NCBI RefSeq assembly: GCF_003264365.1
Contig: NZ_PYAK01000004.1
Coordinates: 124,001 to 188,000 of the forward strand
Source: Micromonospora noduli
GTDB taxonomy: Bacteria > Actinomycetota > Actinomycetes > Mycobacteriales > Micromonosporaceae
Reading direction: 5' to 3'
Length of the DNA stretch: 64,000 nucleotides
How positions within the stretch are numbered: the first letter of the stretch is position 1; every line of letters begins with the position of its first letter. Below the pieces are notes generated by a model. It saw only the letters and a program-made list of their open reading frames with translations. It had not been told where the DNA came from and searched no databases. Positions 33,543-42,197 of the stretch are shown here, one piece after another. Both the position numbers and the translations under genes were made by a program.

Positions 33543-35929
33543 CCACTGTGCACGAGCGCGTGGACACGTTCCACGACAACGACCAGAAGCCCGTCGGGTA
33601 CGGCCGGATGCTGCGCAAGGAGGATCCACGCTTTCTGCGTGGTCGTGGCCGGTACGTCGATGACGTCCAACTGCCCGGCATGCTGCACCTCGCGATCCTC
33701 CGGTCGCCGGTGGCGCACGCCCGGATCGTCAGCATCGACACCAGCGCCGCCGAGGCGTCGCCCGGGGTGAAGGCGGTGGTGACCGGGGCGATGCTGGCGC
33801 AGCAGAACCTGGCCTGGATGCCGACGCTCTCCAACGACGTGCAGGCCGTGCTCGCCACCGACAAGGTGCGTTTCCAGGGCCAGGAGGTGGCGTTCGTCGT
33901 CGCCGAGGACCGGTACGCGGCGCGTGACGCGCTGGAGCTGATCGACGTCGAGTACGACGTGCTCGACCCGGTGATCGACGCACGCCGGGCGTTGGAGTCG
34001 GACGCACCGCTGATCCGCGACGATCTGGACGGCAAGACGAACAACCACTGCTTCGACTGGGAGACCGGCGACGAGGCGGCCACCGAGGCGGTCTTCGCCC
34101 GCGCCGACGTCGTGGTCAGCCAGGATCTCGTCTACCCCCGGGTGCACCCGGCGCCGATGGAGACGTGCGGGGCGGTCGCCGACTACGACGCTGTCGACGG
34201 CAAGCTGCGACTCTGGTCGACCACCCAGGCCCCGCACGCGCACCGCACCCTCTACGCCATCGTGGCGGGCCTACCCGAGCACAAGATCCAGGTGATCTCG
34301 CCGGACATCGGCGGCGGGTTCGGCAACAAGGTGCCGATCTATCCCGGGTACGTCTGCGCGATCGTCGCCTCGATCGTCACCGGCAAGCCGGTGAAGTGGA
34401 TGGAGGACCGCTCGGAGAACCTGATCAGCACCGGTTTCGCCCGCGACTACATCATGCGCGGGGAGATCGCCGCGACCCGCGACGGCCGGATCCTCGGCAT
34501 CCGCACCAACGTGCTGGCCGACCACGGCGCGTTCAACGGCACCGCCGCCCCGGTGAAGTACCCGGCCGGTTTCTTCGGGGTCTTCACCGGCAGCTACGAC
34601 ATCGAGGCCGCGTACTGCAAGATGACAGCGGTCTACACCAACAAGGCGCCCGGCGGTGTCGCGTACGCCTGCTCGTTCCGGATCACCGAGGCGGTCTACC
34701 TGGTCGAGCGGATCGTCGACTGCCTCGCCGACGAACTCGGCATGGACCCGGCCGAGCTGCGGTTGAAGAACTTCATCCAGCCGGAGCAGTTCCCGTACAC
34801 GACGAAGACCGGCTGGGTGTACGACTCGGGCAACTACGAGCCGACGATGCGGCTCGCGATGGAGATGGCCGGCTACGACGAGTTGCGCCGCGAGCAGGCC
34901 GAGAAGCGGGCCCGGGGCGAGCTGATGGGCATCGGCATCGCCTTCTTCACCGAGGCCGTCGGCGCCGGGCCGCGCAAGGACATGGACATTCTCGGGCTGG
35001 GCATGGCCGACGGCTGCGAGCTGCGCGTCCACCCGACCGGGAAGGCAGTGGTACGCCTCAGCGTCCAGTCGCAGGGCCAGGGGCACGAGACGACGTTCGC
35101 GCAGATCGTCGCCGAGGAGATCGGGATCCCCCCGGCGGACATCGAGGTGCTGCACGGCGACACCGACAACACCCCGTTCGGCCTCGGCACGTACGGCAGC
35201 CGCTCGACACCCGTCTCGGGCGCGGCGGCGGCCCTGGTGGCCCGGAAGGTCCGCGACAAGGCCCGGATCATCGCCTCCGGGATGCTCGAGGTGTCGGTCG
35301 CCGACCTGGAGTGGGAGAGGGGCGCGTTCCACGTCGCCGGTGACCCGGGCCGGTCCGTCACGATCCAGGACATCGCTCTGCGCGCGCACGGCGCGGGCGA
35401 CCTGCCCGAGGGCATCGAGGGTGGCCTGGAGGCGCAGATCTGCTACAACCCGTCGAACCTCACCTATCCACACGGCGCGTACATCTGCGTGGTGGACATC
35501 GACCCCGGCACGGCGCAGGTGACGGTACGACGGTTCATCGCTGTCGACGACTGCGGCACCCGGATCAACCCGATGATCATCGAGGGGCAGGTGCACGGCG
35601 GGTTGACCGACGGGGTCGGCATGGCGCTGATGGAGATGATCGCGTTCGACGAGGACGGCAACTGCCTGGGCGCGTCCCTGATGGACTACCTGATCCCGAC
35701 GTCCCTCGAAGTGCCCGACTGGGAGACCGGCTTCACCGTCACGCCGTCGCCGCACCACCCGATCGGCGCGAAGGGCGTGGGCGAGTCCGCCACAGTGGGG
35801 TCGCCGCCCGCGATCGTCAACGCGGTCATCGACGCCCTGAAGCCCTTCGGCGTCCGCCACGCCGACATGCCGCTGACGCCGTCGCGGGTCTGGGACGCGA
35901 TGCGCGGCCAGGCCCGGCCGCCGATCTGA
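33539..35929 (+). CDS. coxL: Aerobic CO dehydrogenase, large molybdenum subunit, form I
   Basis: A 796-residue catalytic subunit, close to the usual ~800. The active-site loop VAYACSFR (residues 374-381) matches the form I motif AYxCSFR; Cys378 would bind the copper of the Cu-S-Mo centre. Form II proteins have AYRGAGR instead. Molybdopterin-binding segments IGGGFGNK, PVSGAAAALVARKVRDKA and GAKGVGESATVGSP are present. The enzyme oxidises CO to CO2 and feeds the respiratory chain. I chose ATG 33539, at the ATGA overlap with coxS. No truncation is visible. Confidence 0.96.
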   Translation: MTTVHERVDTFHDNDQKPVGYGRMLRKEDPRFLRGRGRYVDDVQLPGMLHLAILRSPVAHARIVSIDTSAAEASPGVKAVVTGAMLAQQNLAWMPTLSNDVQAVLATDKVRFQGQEVAFVVAEDRYAARDALELIDVEYDVLDPVIDARRALESDAPLIRDDLDGKTNNHCFDWETGDEAATEAVFARADVVVSQDLVYPRVHPAPMETCGAVADYDAVDGKLRLWSTTQAPHAHRTLYAIVAGLPEHKIQVISPDIGGGFGNKVPIYPGYVCAIVASIVTGKPVKWMEDRSENLISTGFARDYIMRGEIAATRDGRILGIRTNVLADHGAFNGTAAPVKYPAGFFGVFTGSYDIEAAYCKMTAVYTNKAPGGVAYACSFRITEAVYLVERIVDCLADELGMDPAELRLKNFIQPEQFPYTTKTGWVYDSGNYEPTMRLAMEMAGYDELRREQAEKRARGELMGIGIAFFTEAVGAGPRKDMDILGLGMADGCELRVHPTGKAVVRLSVQSQGQGHETTFAQIVAEEIGIPPADIEVLHGDTDNTPFGLGTYGSRSTPVSGAAAALVARKVRDKARIIASGMLEVSVADLEWERGAFHVAGDPGRSVTIQDIALRAHGAGDLPEGIEGGLEAQICYNPSNLTYPHGAYICVVDIDPGTAQVTVRRFIAVDDCGTRINPMIIEGQVHGGLTDGVGMALMEMIAFDEDGNCLGASLMDYLIPTSLEVPDWETGFTVTPSPHHPIGAKGVGESATVGSPPAIVNAVIDALKPFGVRHADMPLTPSRVWDAMRGQARPPI

Positions 35930-35939
35930 GGAGCCGAGG

Positions 35940-36806
35940 ATGACCACCATCGCCGAACGCGCCCGGGAGCTGACCGACACCCGGGAGCCGTTCGTCCACG
36001 CCACAGTGGTCCGCGCGCAGGATCCGACGTCGGCCCGGCCGGGCGACGCCGCGGTGATCCGGTCCGACGGCTCGATCGAGGGCTTCGTGGGCGGGGTCTG
36101 CGCGGAAAGTTCGGTACGGGCCGCCGCCCTCGACACCCTGCGCGACGGCACCGCCCTGCTGCTGCGGGTGCTGCCGGAGGGCGCGCCCCCGTTCCCCGAG
36201 TCGCCGGGGGCGCGGGTGGTGGTGAACCCGTGCCACTCCGGCGGGGCGATCGAGGTCTTCCTCCGACCGATGCTGCCGGCGCCGGCGGTGCGCGTGGTCG
36301 GTGACACCCCGATCAGCGCCGCCGTGGCGACCCTGGCCGCGTTCCTCGACTTCGACGTCGTCGCCGCCGACGACAGCACCGGCTGCACCGCCGTGGTGGT
36401 GGCCGGGTTGGGAAAGGGCGAGCCGGAGGCGATCCGGGCAGCGCTCGACGCCGGCGTCGGGTTCATCGCGGTGGTCGCCAGCGGCAAACGCGGCGGGGTC
36501 CTGCTCGACGAGCTGGGGCTCACCGACGCGGAACGCGCCCGCGTCCACACTCCGGCCGGGCTGGAGATCGGCGCGCGTACGCCAGCGGAGATCGCCCTGG
36601 CGATCATGGGCGAGGTGGTCCGGGCCATCCGGGTGGACGGGTTGGCCCCGTCCGCCGGCGCGCCGGCTGCCCGACCGCAGCAGGCCGTCGACCCGGTGTG
36701 CGGGATGACAGTGCTGGTCGGGGCGGAGACGCCACAGGCGCGCGTCGACGGGCAGGACTTCTGGTTCTGCTGCGCCGGTTGCCTCGCGAGCTACACGGCG
36801 GCGTGA
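35940..36806 (+). CDS. XdhC-like protein fused to a C-terminal YHS domain
   Basis: A 288-residue protein. The first ~80 residues are an XdhC/CoxI domain (GDAAVIRSDGSIEGFVGGVC and NPCHSGGAIEVF); the middle is a Rossmann-like XdhC C-terminal domain (VRVVGDTPISAAVATLAAF, HTPAGLEIGARTPAEIALAI). The last ~45 residues are a YHS domain: VDPVCGMTV and FWFCCAGCLASY, a metal-binding module with a CxxC pair. YHS domains occur in copper-handling proteins, which is attractive here because the CO dehydrogenase needs copper, but this role is inferred. It is 10 bp behind coxL. Confidence 0.88.
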   Translation: MTTIAERARELTDTREPFVHATVVRAQDPTSARPGDAAVIRSDGSIEGFVGGVCAESSVRAAALDTLRDGTALLLRVLPEGAPPFPESPGARVVVNPCHSGGAIEVFLRPMLPAPAVRVVGDTPISAAVATLAAFLDFDVVAADDSTGCTAVVVAGLGKGEPEAIRAALDAGVGFIAVVASGKRGGVLLDELGLTDAERARVHTPAGLEIGARTPAEIALAIMGEVVRAIRVDGLAPSAGAPAARPQQAVDPVCGMTVLVGAETPQARVDGQDFWFCCAGCLASYTAA

Positions 36807-36809
36807 CAC

Positions 36810-37385
36810 GTGTTCCTGACCGGCGTGGTGCTCGCCGCGGGAGCGTCGGTGCGGCTCGGTGAGCCCAAGCAACTGCTCCCGTACCGGGGGCGGACGCTGC
36901 TCGACGCCACAGTCGACCTGGCCCGCTCGTGCGGCTTCGACCAGTTGCTCGTCACAGTGGGCGGCGCGGCGGGCGACATCCGCGACCGGGTGGACCTGAC
37001 CGGCTGCCAGGTCGTGCAGAACCCGGCGTTCAGCACCGGCTGCGGGTCGTCGGTGCGCACCGCCGCGCGTGCGGTGGACCCGCGCGCCGACGCGCTCGTG
37101 CTGCTCCTCGGCGACCAGCCCGGCGTCCGCGCCGCGGACGTCCGCCGGGTCGCCGCGGCGGGCACCCCGCTGGCCGTGTGCCGGTACGCGGACGGCTTGG
37201 GCCACCCCTTCCGCTTCGGCCGGGAGGTCCTGCCCGAGTTGTACGACCTGCACGGCGACAAGGCCGTCTGGAAGCTCCTGCACTCCGGACGCCACCCGGT
37301 GACCGAGGTGACCGTCGACGGGCCGGTGCCGATCGACGTGGACACCCGAGCCGACTACGAGCGCCTGCTGGCGGGCGAGGCATGA
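36810..37385 (+). CDS. MobA-like nucleotidyltransferase (MocA/CoxI-operon type)
   Basis: A 191-residue NTP-transferase starting with VVLAAGASVRLGEPKQLLPY, the nucleotide-binding loop of the MobA/MocA family. Further conserved pieces are VQNPAFSTGCGSSVRTA, LLLGDQPGV and LGHPFRFGREVLPEL. MocA makes the cytosine dinucleotide form of molybdopterin (MCD) used by CO dehydrogenases and other members of the xanthine oxidase family, so its place in this operon fits. Its GTG lies 3 bases after the previous stop and its stop overlaps the next ATG. Confidence 0.9.
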   Translation: MFLTGVVLAAGASVRLGEPKQLLPYRGRTLLDATVDLARSCGFDQLLVTVGGAAGDIRDRVDLTGCQVVQNPAFSTGCGSSVRTAARAVDPRADALVLLLGDQPGVRAADVRRVAAAGTPLAVCRYADGLGHPFRFGREVLPELYDLHGDKAVWKLLHSGRHPVTEVTVDGPVPIDVDTRADYERLLAGEA

Positions 37386-38251
37386 AGGACGCCCAAGCCG
37401 TCCGGCACCGCCTCGACGCCGTCGACTACCTGGTCGACGACGGCATGGCGATGGCCCTGTTCCTGGCCTTGCGCCTCGGCCGGCCCCTGCTGCTGGAGGG
37501 CGAGCCGGGGGTCGGCAAGACCGCCGCCGCGAAGGCGTTGGCCCGCGCGCTGGAGACACCGCTGATCCGGTTGCAGTGCTATGAGGGGCTCACCGCGGGC
37601 GAGGCGCTCTACGAGTGGAACTACCAGCGGCAACTGCTGGCGATCCGGCTCGCCGAGGCGCACCACACCCGGCTCACCGACGCGGACCTGTTCAGCGCCG
37701 AGTACCTCCAGGAACGGCCGATCCTGCGGGCCGTACGCCACAGTGGGCCGGTCCCGCCGGTGCTGCTGATCGACGAGATCGACCGGGCCGACGACGAGTT
37801 CGAGGCGCTGCTGTTCGAGTTCCTCGGCGAGGCCGGCATCACGATCCCCGAACTCGGCACCTTCACCGCCCGCACCCCACCCGTCGTGGTGCTCACCTCC
37901 AACCGCAGCCGGGAGTTGCACGACGCGCTGCGCCGCCGCTGCCTGTACCACTGGATCGACTTCCCCGAACCGGCCCGCGCCGTGGAGATCGTCCGCCGAG
38001 CCGTACCGGGCGCGACCGGGCCGCTGATCCAGACGGCCGTGCAGTTCATCGGCGGCGTACGCCACCGGGAGTTGGAGAAGGCGCCCGGGATGGCGGAAAC
38101 CATCGACTGGGTCGGCGCGCTGTCCGTGCTGGGCGTCACCGACCTGGCCGCCGACGGTGTCGCGCAGACCATCGGCACCATCGCCAAGACCCCCGACGAC
38201 CGCGCCGTGGTCGCCGCCGCGCTCGGCGCCTACCAGGAGAGTCCGCCATGA
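37382..38251 (+). CDS. coxD: MoxR-type AAA+ ATPase, CoxD
   Basis: A 289-residue AAA+ ATPase with Walker A LEGEPGVGKTAAAK, Walker B VLLIDEIDRADDEFE and sensor VVLTSNRSRELHDALRRRC. The family (MoxR) acts with VWA proteins to mature metalloenzymes; CoxD of Oligotropha is needed to build the Cu-S-Mo site of CO dehydrogenase. The CoxE-type VWA partner is encoded two genes downstream. The ATG at 37382 overlaps the previous stop, and its own stop overlaps coxG. Confidence 0.93.
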   Translation: MKDAQAVRHRLDAVDYLVDDGMAMALFLALRLGRPLLLEGEPGVGKTAAAKALARALETPLIRLQCYEGLTAGEALYEWNYQRQLLAIRLAEAHHTRLTDADLFSAEYLQERPILRAVRHSGPVPPVLLIDEIDRADDEFEALLFEFLGEAGITIPELGTFTARTPPVVVLTSNRSRELHDALRRRCLYHWIDFPEPARAVEIVRRAVPGATGPLIQTAVQFIGGVRHRELEKAPGMAETIDWVGALSVLGVTDLAADGVAQTIGTIAKTPDDRAVVAAALGAYQESPP

Positions 38252-39090
38252 AGATCACCAACGAGTTCGCGGTCACCGTCCCGATCGAACAGGCCTGGGC
38301 GGTGCTCACCGACCTGGAGGGGCTCGCGCCGTGCCTGCCGGGCGCCCAACTGACCGACGTCGACGGCGACGTCTACCAGGGCCGGGTGCGGGTCAAGGTC
38401 GGGCCGGTCGTCTCGGAGTTCGCGGGCACCGCCCGGTTCGTCGAGAAGGACGACGCCGCGTATCGCGGGGTGATCGACGCGAAGGGCCGTGACGCCCGCT
38501 CGGCCGGTACCGCGTCCGCGCTGGTCACCGCGCACCTGCGGCCGGACGGCGACCGGACGTTGGTCAGTGTGGACACCGATCTGAAGATCTCCGGCAGGCT
38601 GGCCCAGTTCGGCAGCGGCATGATCAAGGAGGTGTCGGGCAAACTGCTGGCCCAGTTCGTCGCCAACCTGGAGGCCAAGCTCGCCGCCGAACCGCCGGCC
38701 CCGCATCCGAACGCCGAACCCGTGACGGCCACGTCCGCCGCGCCGCCCGAGCCAACCCCGGCCGCGTCCGCCACGGCGGTCGCGACCACCCCCAGCACCG
38801 CCGCCGTGGCACCCTCACCCGTCGAGCCGTCACCGGTCGCACCGTCGGTCGTCGGACCGTCGCCGGTCTCGTCACGGCCAGGTTCGCCGCCACCGGTCGC
38901 GCCGTCGGCCGCCGGGCCGTCGGTCGTCAGGCCGTCGGGCGATGCCGTACGTGTCGCGCCGACCGCCGAGCCGGAGGCGCTCGACCTGCTCAGCATCGCC
39001 GGCGGGTCGGTCACCAAGCGCCTCGTACCGGTGCTCGTCGGTCTGGTCGCGGTCGGCGCGGTGATCGCCTGGCTGGTCGCGCGCCGGTGA
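38248..39090 (+). CDS. coxG: CoxG-family SRPBCC protein with membrane tail
   Basis: A 280-residue protein in three parts. Residues 1-148 are a CoxG SRPBCC domain (MKITNEFAVTVPIEQAWAVL, CLPGAQLTDVDGD). Residues ~149-245 are a low-complexity Pro/Ala/Ser/Val linker with repeated PSPV and PSVV words. The end is a membrane segment, LVPVLVGLVAVGAVIAWLV, followed by ARR. CoxG is needed to attach CO dehydrogenase to the membrane and link it to quinone. The long linker and tail would tether the domain with a wide reach. Confidence 0.92.
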   Translation: MKITNEFAVTVPIEQAWAVLTDLEGLAPCLPGAQLTDVDGDVYQGRVRVKVGPVVSEFAGTARFVEKDDAAYRGVIDAKGRDARSAGTASALVTAHLRPDGDRTLVSVDTDLKISGRLAQFGSGMIKEVSGKLLAQFVANLEAKLAAEPPAPHPNAEPVTATSAAPPEPTPAASATAVATTPSTAAVAPSPVEPSPVAPSVVGPSPVSSRPGSPPPVAPSAAGPSVVRPSGDAVRVAPTAEPEALDLLSIAGGSVTKRLVPVLVGLVAVGAVIAWLVARR

Positions 39091-40325
39091 GCCCGGGCGT
39101 GCTGCGCGGCGTGGACCGGGCCGCGTTCGCGGTGGCCCTCGCCAGCCGGCTGCGCCGAGCCGGCGTTCCGACCGGGCTGACCAGCGTCGACGACTTCGTC
39201 CGGGCGCTCGCCGCCAGCCCGCCCGACTCGATGTCGTCGCTCTACTGGGCCGCCCGGATCAGCCTGGTGCGACGGCACACCGACGTCCCCGCGTTCGACC
39301 GGGTCTTCGCGGCGGTCTTCGCGGACCCGCCGCCGTTGCCCCGATCGCAGCGGTCCGCGCCCCCGACCGGCGGCCCCGACGACGTGTACGTCCGGGTGCC
39401 GGCCGACACCGACGACGCGGGGCCGGGCGGCGGCCTGCCGTGGGCGACAGTGCCGCCGGCGGTCGCCGAGACACCCGAGCGCGACACAGTGCTGCGACTG
39501 CCCGAGCGACGCCCGAGCGCCCACACCGGGCTCGCCGACCGTCCGTTCGACGAACTCGACGCCGCACAGGTCACGCAACTCGGCGACGCCCTGCGCGCGG
39601 CCGTCGCCGGCTGGCCGACCCGACGCACCCGGCGGCACAGCATCGGCTCGTCCGGTGCCCGGATCGCGTTGCGGGCCACCATCGCCCGGGCCCGGCGTAC
39701 CGGCTGGGAACCCGTCGAGGTCGTCCGCGCGCGCCCGGTACGACGGCCACGCCGGGTCGTGCTGCTCTGCGACGTCAGCGAGTCGATGCGGGCGCAGGCG
39801 ACCGCGTACCTGCATCTGATGCGGGCGTTCGCGGTGGTCGCCGACGCGGAGGTGTTCGCGTTCGCCACGACGCTGACCCGGCTCACAGTGCTGCTCCGGC
39901 ACACCTCGGCGGCCGAGGCGGTCGCGCAGGCCAGCGCCGCCGTGACCGACCGGTACGGGGGCACCCGGATCGCCACGAACCTGCGTGCCCTGCTCACCTC
40001 CCACCACGCGGAGGCCGTACGCGGGGCGGTGGTGGTGATCGGGTCGGACGGTTGGGACAGCGATCCGCCCGCCGCTCTGGCGACGGTGATGGCCCGGCTG
40101 AGCCGGCGCGCGTACCGGATCGTCTGGTTGAATCCCCGCGCCGGCGCTCCCGGCTTTGCCCCCCGGGTCGGCGGGATGGCCGCTGCACTCCCCTACTGCG
40201 ACCGGATGCTGCCGGCCGGTACCTTCCAGGACCTGCTGGTCGTCGCCCGTCAGCTCCAGAGCGTCACGTGCACCGACGGCCGGAAATGGCCGACGCTGAC
40301 GCCCGCGCCGCGCATCATCGCCTGA
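39087..40325 (+). CDS. coxE: CoxE-like VWA-domain protein
   Basis: A 412-residue protein beginning at the GTGA overlap with coxG. The C-terminal half is a CoxE-type VWA domain with an intact metal site (DVSESM at about residue 230), VFAFATTLTRLT and GTRIATNLRALL, followed by VIGSDGWDSDPP. CoxE proteins work with the MoxR ATPase CoxD in CO dehydrogenase maturation. The last 76 bp overlap the end of the convergent LysR gene on the opposite strand. Confidence 0.92.
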   Translation: MSPGVLRGVDRAAFAVALASRLRRAGVPTGLTSVDDFVRALAASPPDSMSSLYWAARISLVRRHTDVPAFDRVFAAVFADPPPLPRSQRSAPPTGGPDDVYVRVPADTDDAGPGGGLPWATVPPAVAETPERDTVLRLPERRPSAHTGLADRPFDELDAAQVTQLGDALRAAVAGWPTRRTRRHSIGSSGARIALRATIARARRTGWEPVEVVRARPVRRPRRVVLLCDVSESMRAQATAYLHLMRAFAVVADAEVFAFATTLTRLTVLLRHTSAAEAVAQASAAVTDRYGGTRIATNLRALLTSHHAEAVRGAVVVIGSDGWDSDPPAALATVMARLSRRAYRIVWLNPRAGAPGFAPRVGGMAAALPYCDRMLPAGTFQDLLVVARQLQSVTCTDGRKWPTLTPAPRIIA

Positions 40326-41266
40326 ATCGCCCTGGGCGTCGATGAGAAGCGCGACAGCTCCTCGGCGGCCGACATCGAACCGGGGGTGGCGAGCACCTGC
40401 GCATGCCACACCGCTTCCATCGTCGCGTGCGGCCCCACCACCTGCCCGAGCTGGCCCTGACGGATGTCGGGCGCGACGGTGAACGCGAGGGCCGGTGCCA
40501 CCCCCCTGCCCCGCTTGGCCTCCCCCAGCGCGGCCGCGTGGCTCTGGAAAATCTGCTGCCGCTCGTCCGGCACGGCCAGCCGGCGCAGCAGCGCCGGGAC
40601 CGCGCCCCACTCGGTGGCGGCCGACGGCCCGAGCAGCCAGGTCTGCTCCCGCAACTGCCCTGGGGACGCCGCCAGGCCAGCCAGTGGGTGCTCCGGACCG
40701 ACGGCGATCACGAGCCGGTAGTTCATCACCGGCCGGCAGCCGATGGCGCTGTCGACGACCGAGGGTTGCGGCCCGATCGCGATGTCCACGGCGCGGGTCA
40801 ACAACAGCGACTCAAACGACCCCGGGTTGCGCACGCTCAACTCGACGTCGAGGTCGGCGGCCCGCTTCGCGAAGAGTTCGATCAGCCCCGGCGCGGCGAA
40901 CTCGGCGAACAGGCTCGACGCGGCGACCCGCAGCATCCGTCGGCCGCGCGTCGCGGCGCTGACCTCCAGCATGGTGCGGTCCTGCAGGCCCAGCAGTTCC
41001 GCCGCGCGACTGGCCAGCCGCAGCCCACCCGGGGTGAACGCGAGGCCCGCCGCCGTCCGGGCGAAGAGCTTGTCGCCGAACTCCTTGCGCAGCTGGGCGA
41101 TGTGCAGCGACACCGCCGACTCGGAGACCTGAAGCTCCGCGGCGGCCTGTTTGACCGAGCCCAGCCGGACCACGGCGACGTACGCGCGCAGCTGTGTCGG
41201 GGTCACCGGCACCCTCTTCCCCGCGATCGCGTGGCTCGGCTCGGCGTCGAGACGAACGTCGATCAT
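40250..41266 (-). CDS. LysR-family regulator, probable regulator of the cox operon
   Basis: A 338-residue LysR protein. The DNA-binding helix-turn-helix is in TQLRAYVAVVRLGSVKQAAA and ESAVSLHIAQLRKEFG; the remaining two-lobe effector domain ends with STPRAIQAMMRGAGVSVGHF, a distinctive tail unlike short LysR ends. About 25 extra residues precede the usual start, so a GTG at about 41209 (VTPTQLRAYV) may be the real start. It converges on coxE with a 76-bp overlap and is the best candidate for CO-responsive control. Confidence 0.88.
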   Translation of the reverse strand: MIDVRLDAEPSHAIAGKRVPVTPTQLRAYVAVVRLGSVKQAAAELQVSESAVSLHIAQLRKEFGDKLFARTAAGLAFTPGGLRLASRAAELLGLQDRTMLEVSAATRGRRMLRVAASSLFAEFAAPGLIELFAKRAADLDVELSVRNPGSFESLLLTRAVDIAIGPQPSVVDSAIGCRPVMNYRLVIAVGPEHPLAGLAASPGQLREQTWLLGPSAATEWGAVPALLRRLAVPDERQQIFQSHAAALGEAKRGRGVAPALAFTVAPDIRQGQLGQVVGPHATMEAVWHAQVLATPGSMSAAEELSRFSSTPRAIQAMMRGAGVSVGHFRPSVHVTLWS

Positions 41267-41360
41267 CCCGCGCTGGTCCGTCCCACCGCCAGCGGCCGAT
41301 CATCTGATCGTCGGGCCCGATGCCGTTCACGGTGGACCGAAGCGGTGACGCGTGCTCCGG

Positions 41361-42161
41361 TCAGCTCTCGGTGGGGGCCGCCTGGCTCCCGGACACGCAG
41401 TACACGTCGCCGGAGTTCGCGGCGTGCGGCAGTTCGTGCAGGTGCGTGGCCAGGTCGGTCGCGGGCATCCAACGCCGGAACGTCATCGACTTGTCGTCGC
41501 CCACCGCGACGTCGAAGCCGTCGAAGCCCAGCGCGGTCAGGCGATCGAGGCACCGGTCGGCGACCGCACGCGCGATGGTGGTGAACTCGAACGACAACGC
41601 GGGCAGTGGGCGGCTCAGGCCGGCCAGCACCTCGTCCTCGAAACCCTCAACGTCAATCTTGGTGAAGGTCGGCACGCCGTACGTCTCGATCAGCGCGTCG
41701 ACGGTGACCACCGGGACCTCGATGTCGGTGTCCCACACCTCGCCCTCCCACCCGCCCGCGCCCTTCGCGGCGCGGACGAAGTCCGGTGAGGCGGTCGAGA
41801 CGGTGGGGTTGGCGGAGTTGACGTGCAACCGGGTGCGCCCAGGGAGTGCGCCGCACGCTGCGTCGACAACAGTCACCTGGTCGTCGTCGGCGTAGATCGC
41901 CCGCAGGACGCGCAGACACAGCGGCTGCGGTTCCACAGCGACGACCCGGGCACCGAGGCGACGGAAGCTGGCGATGTGGTCGCCCACGTGGGAGCCGATG
42001 TCGAAGACGAGGTCCCCACTCCCGACGAAGCGGGAGTAGAAGGCGTCCATCCTCGCGTCCCGTTCGGGATCGCCGTAGTAGACGTCCAGCGACCGGTGCA
42101 GCAGGGACAGGGCCGGGTCGTTCCGGAGCGCGGCGATCCTGGTGTCGGTGGTAGCCGTCAT
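41361..42161 (-). CDS. FkbM-family methyltransferase
   Basis: A 266-residue SAM-dependent enzyme. The SAM-binding motif is LVFDIGSHVGDHIASF near residue 53, with VVAVEPQPLCLRVL after it; the FkbM signature TFTKIDVEGFEDEVL lies near 170. These enzymes methylate hydroxyls of sugars, polyketides or surface glycans. It is 36 bp downstream of the membrane sulfatase-like gene on the same strand, so it may modify the same envelope product. Nothing shows the substrate. Confidence 0.88.
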   Translation of the reverse strand: MTATTDTRIAALRNDPALSLLHRSLDVYYGDPERDARMDAFYSRFVGSGDLVFDIGSHVGDHIASFRRLGARVVAVEPQPLCLRVLRAIYADDDQVTVVDAACGALPGRTRLHVNSANPTVSTASPDFVRAAKGAGGWEGEVWDTDIEVPVVTVDALIETYGVPTFTKIDVEGFEDEVLAGLSRPLPALSFEFTTIARAVADRCLDRLTALGFDGFDVAVGDDKSMTFRRWMPATDLATHLHELPHAANSGDVYCVSGSQAAPTES

Positions 42162-42197
42162 CTGTCTGGTGTCCAGTCCGTGAGAGAGGTGGCCGGG

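Noticed and set aside
33539..35929. Form II CoxL (general hydroxylase)
   Set aside because: The loop reads AYACSFR, not AYRGAGR, so form I is indicated.
34271..36628. Long minus-strand frame across coxL
   Set aside because: The plus strand holds coxL and the XdhC-YHS gene with full motifs; the antisense translation is low-complexity.
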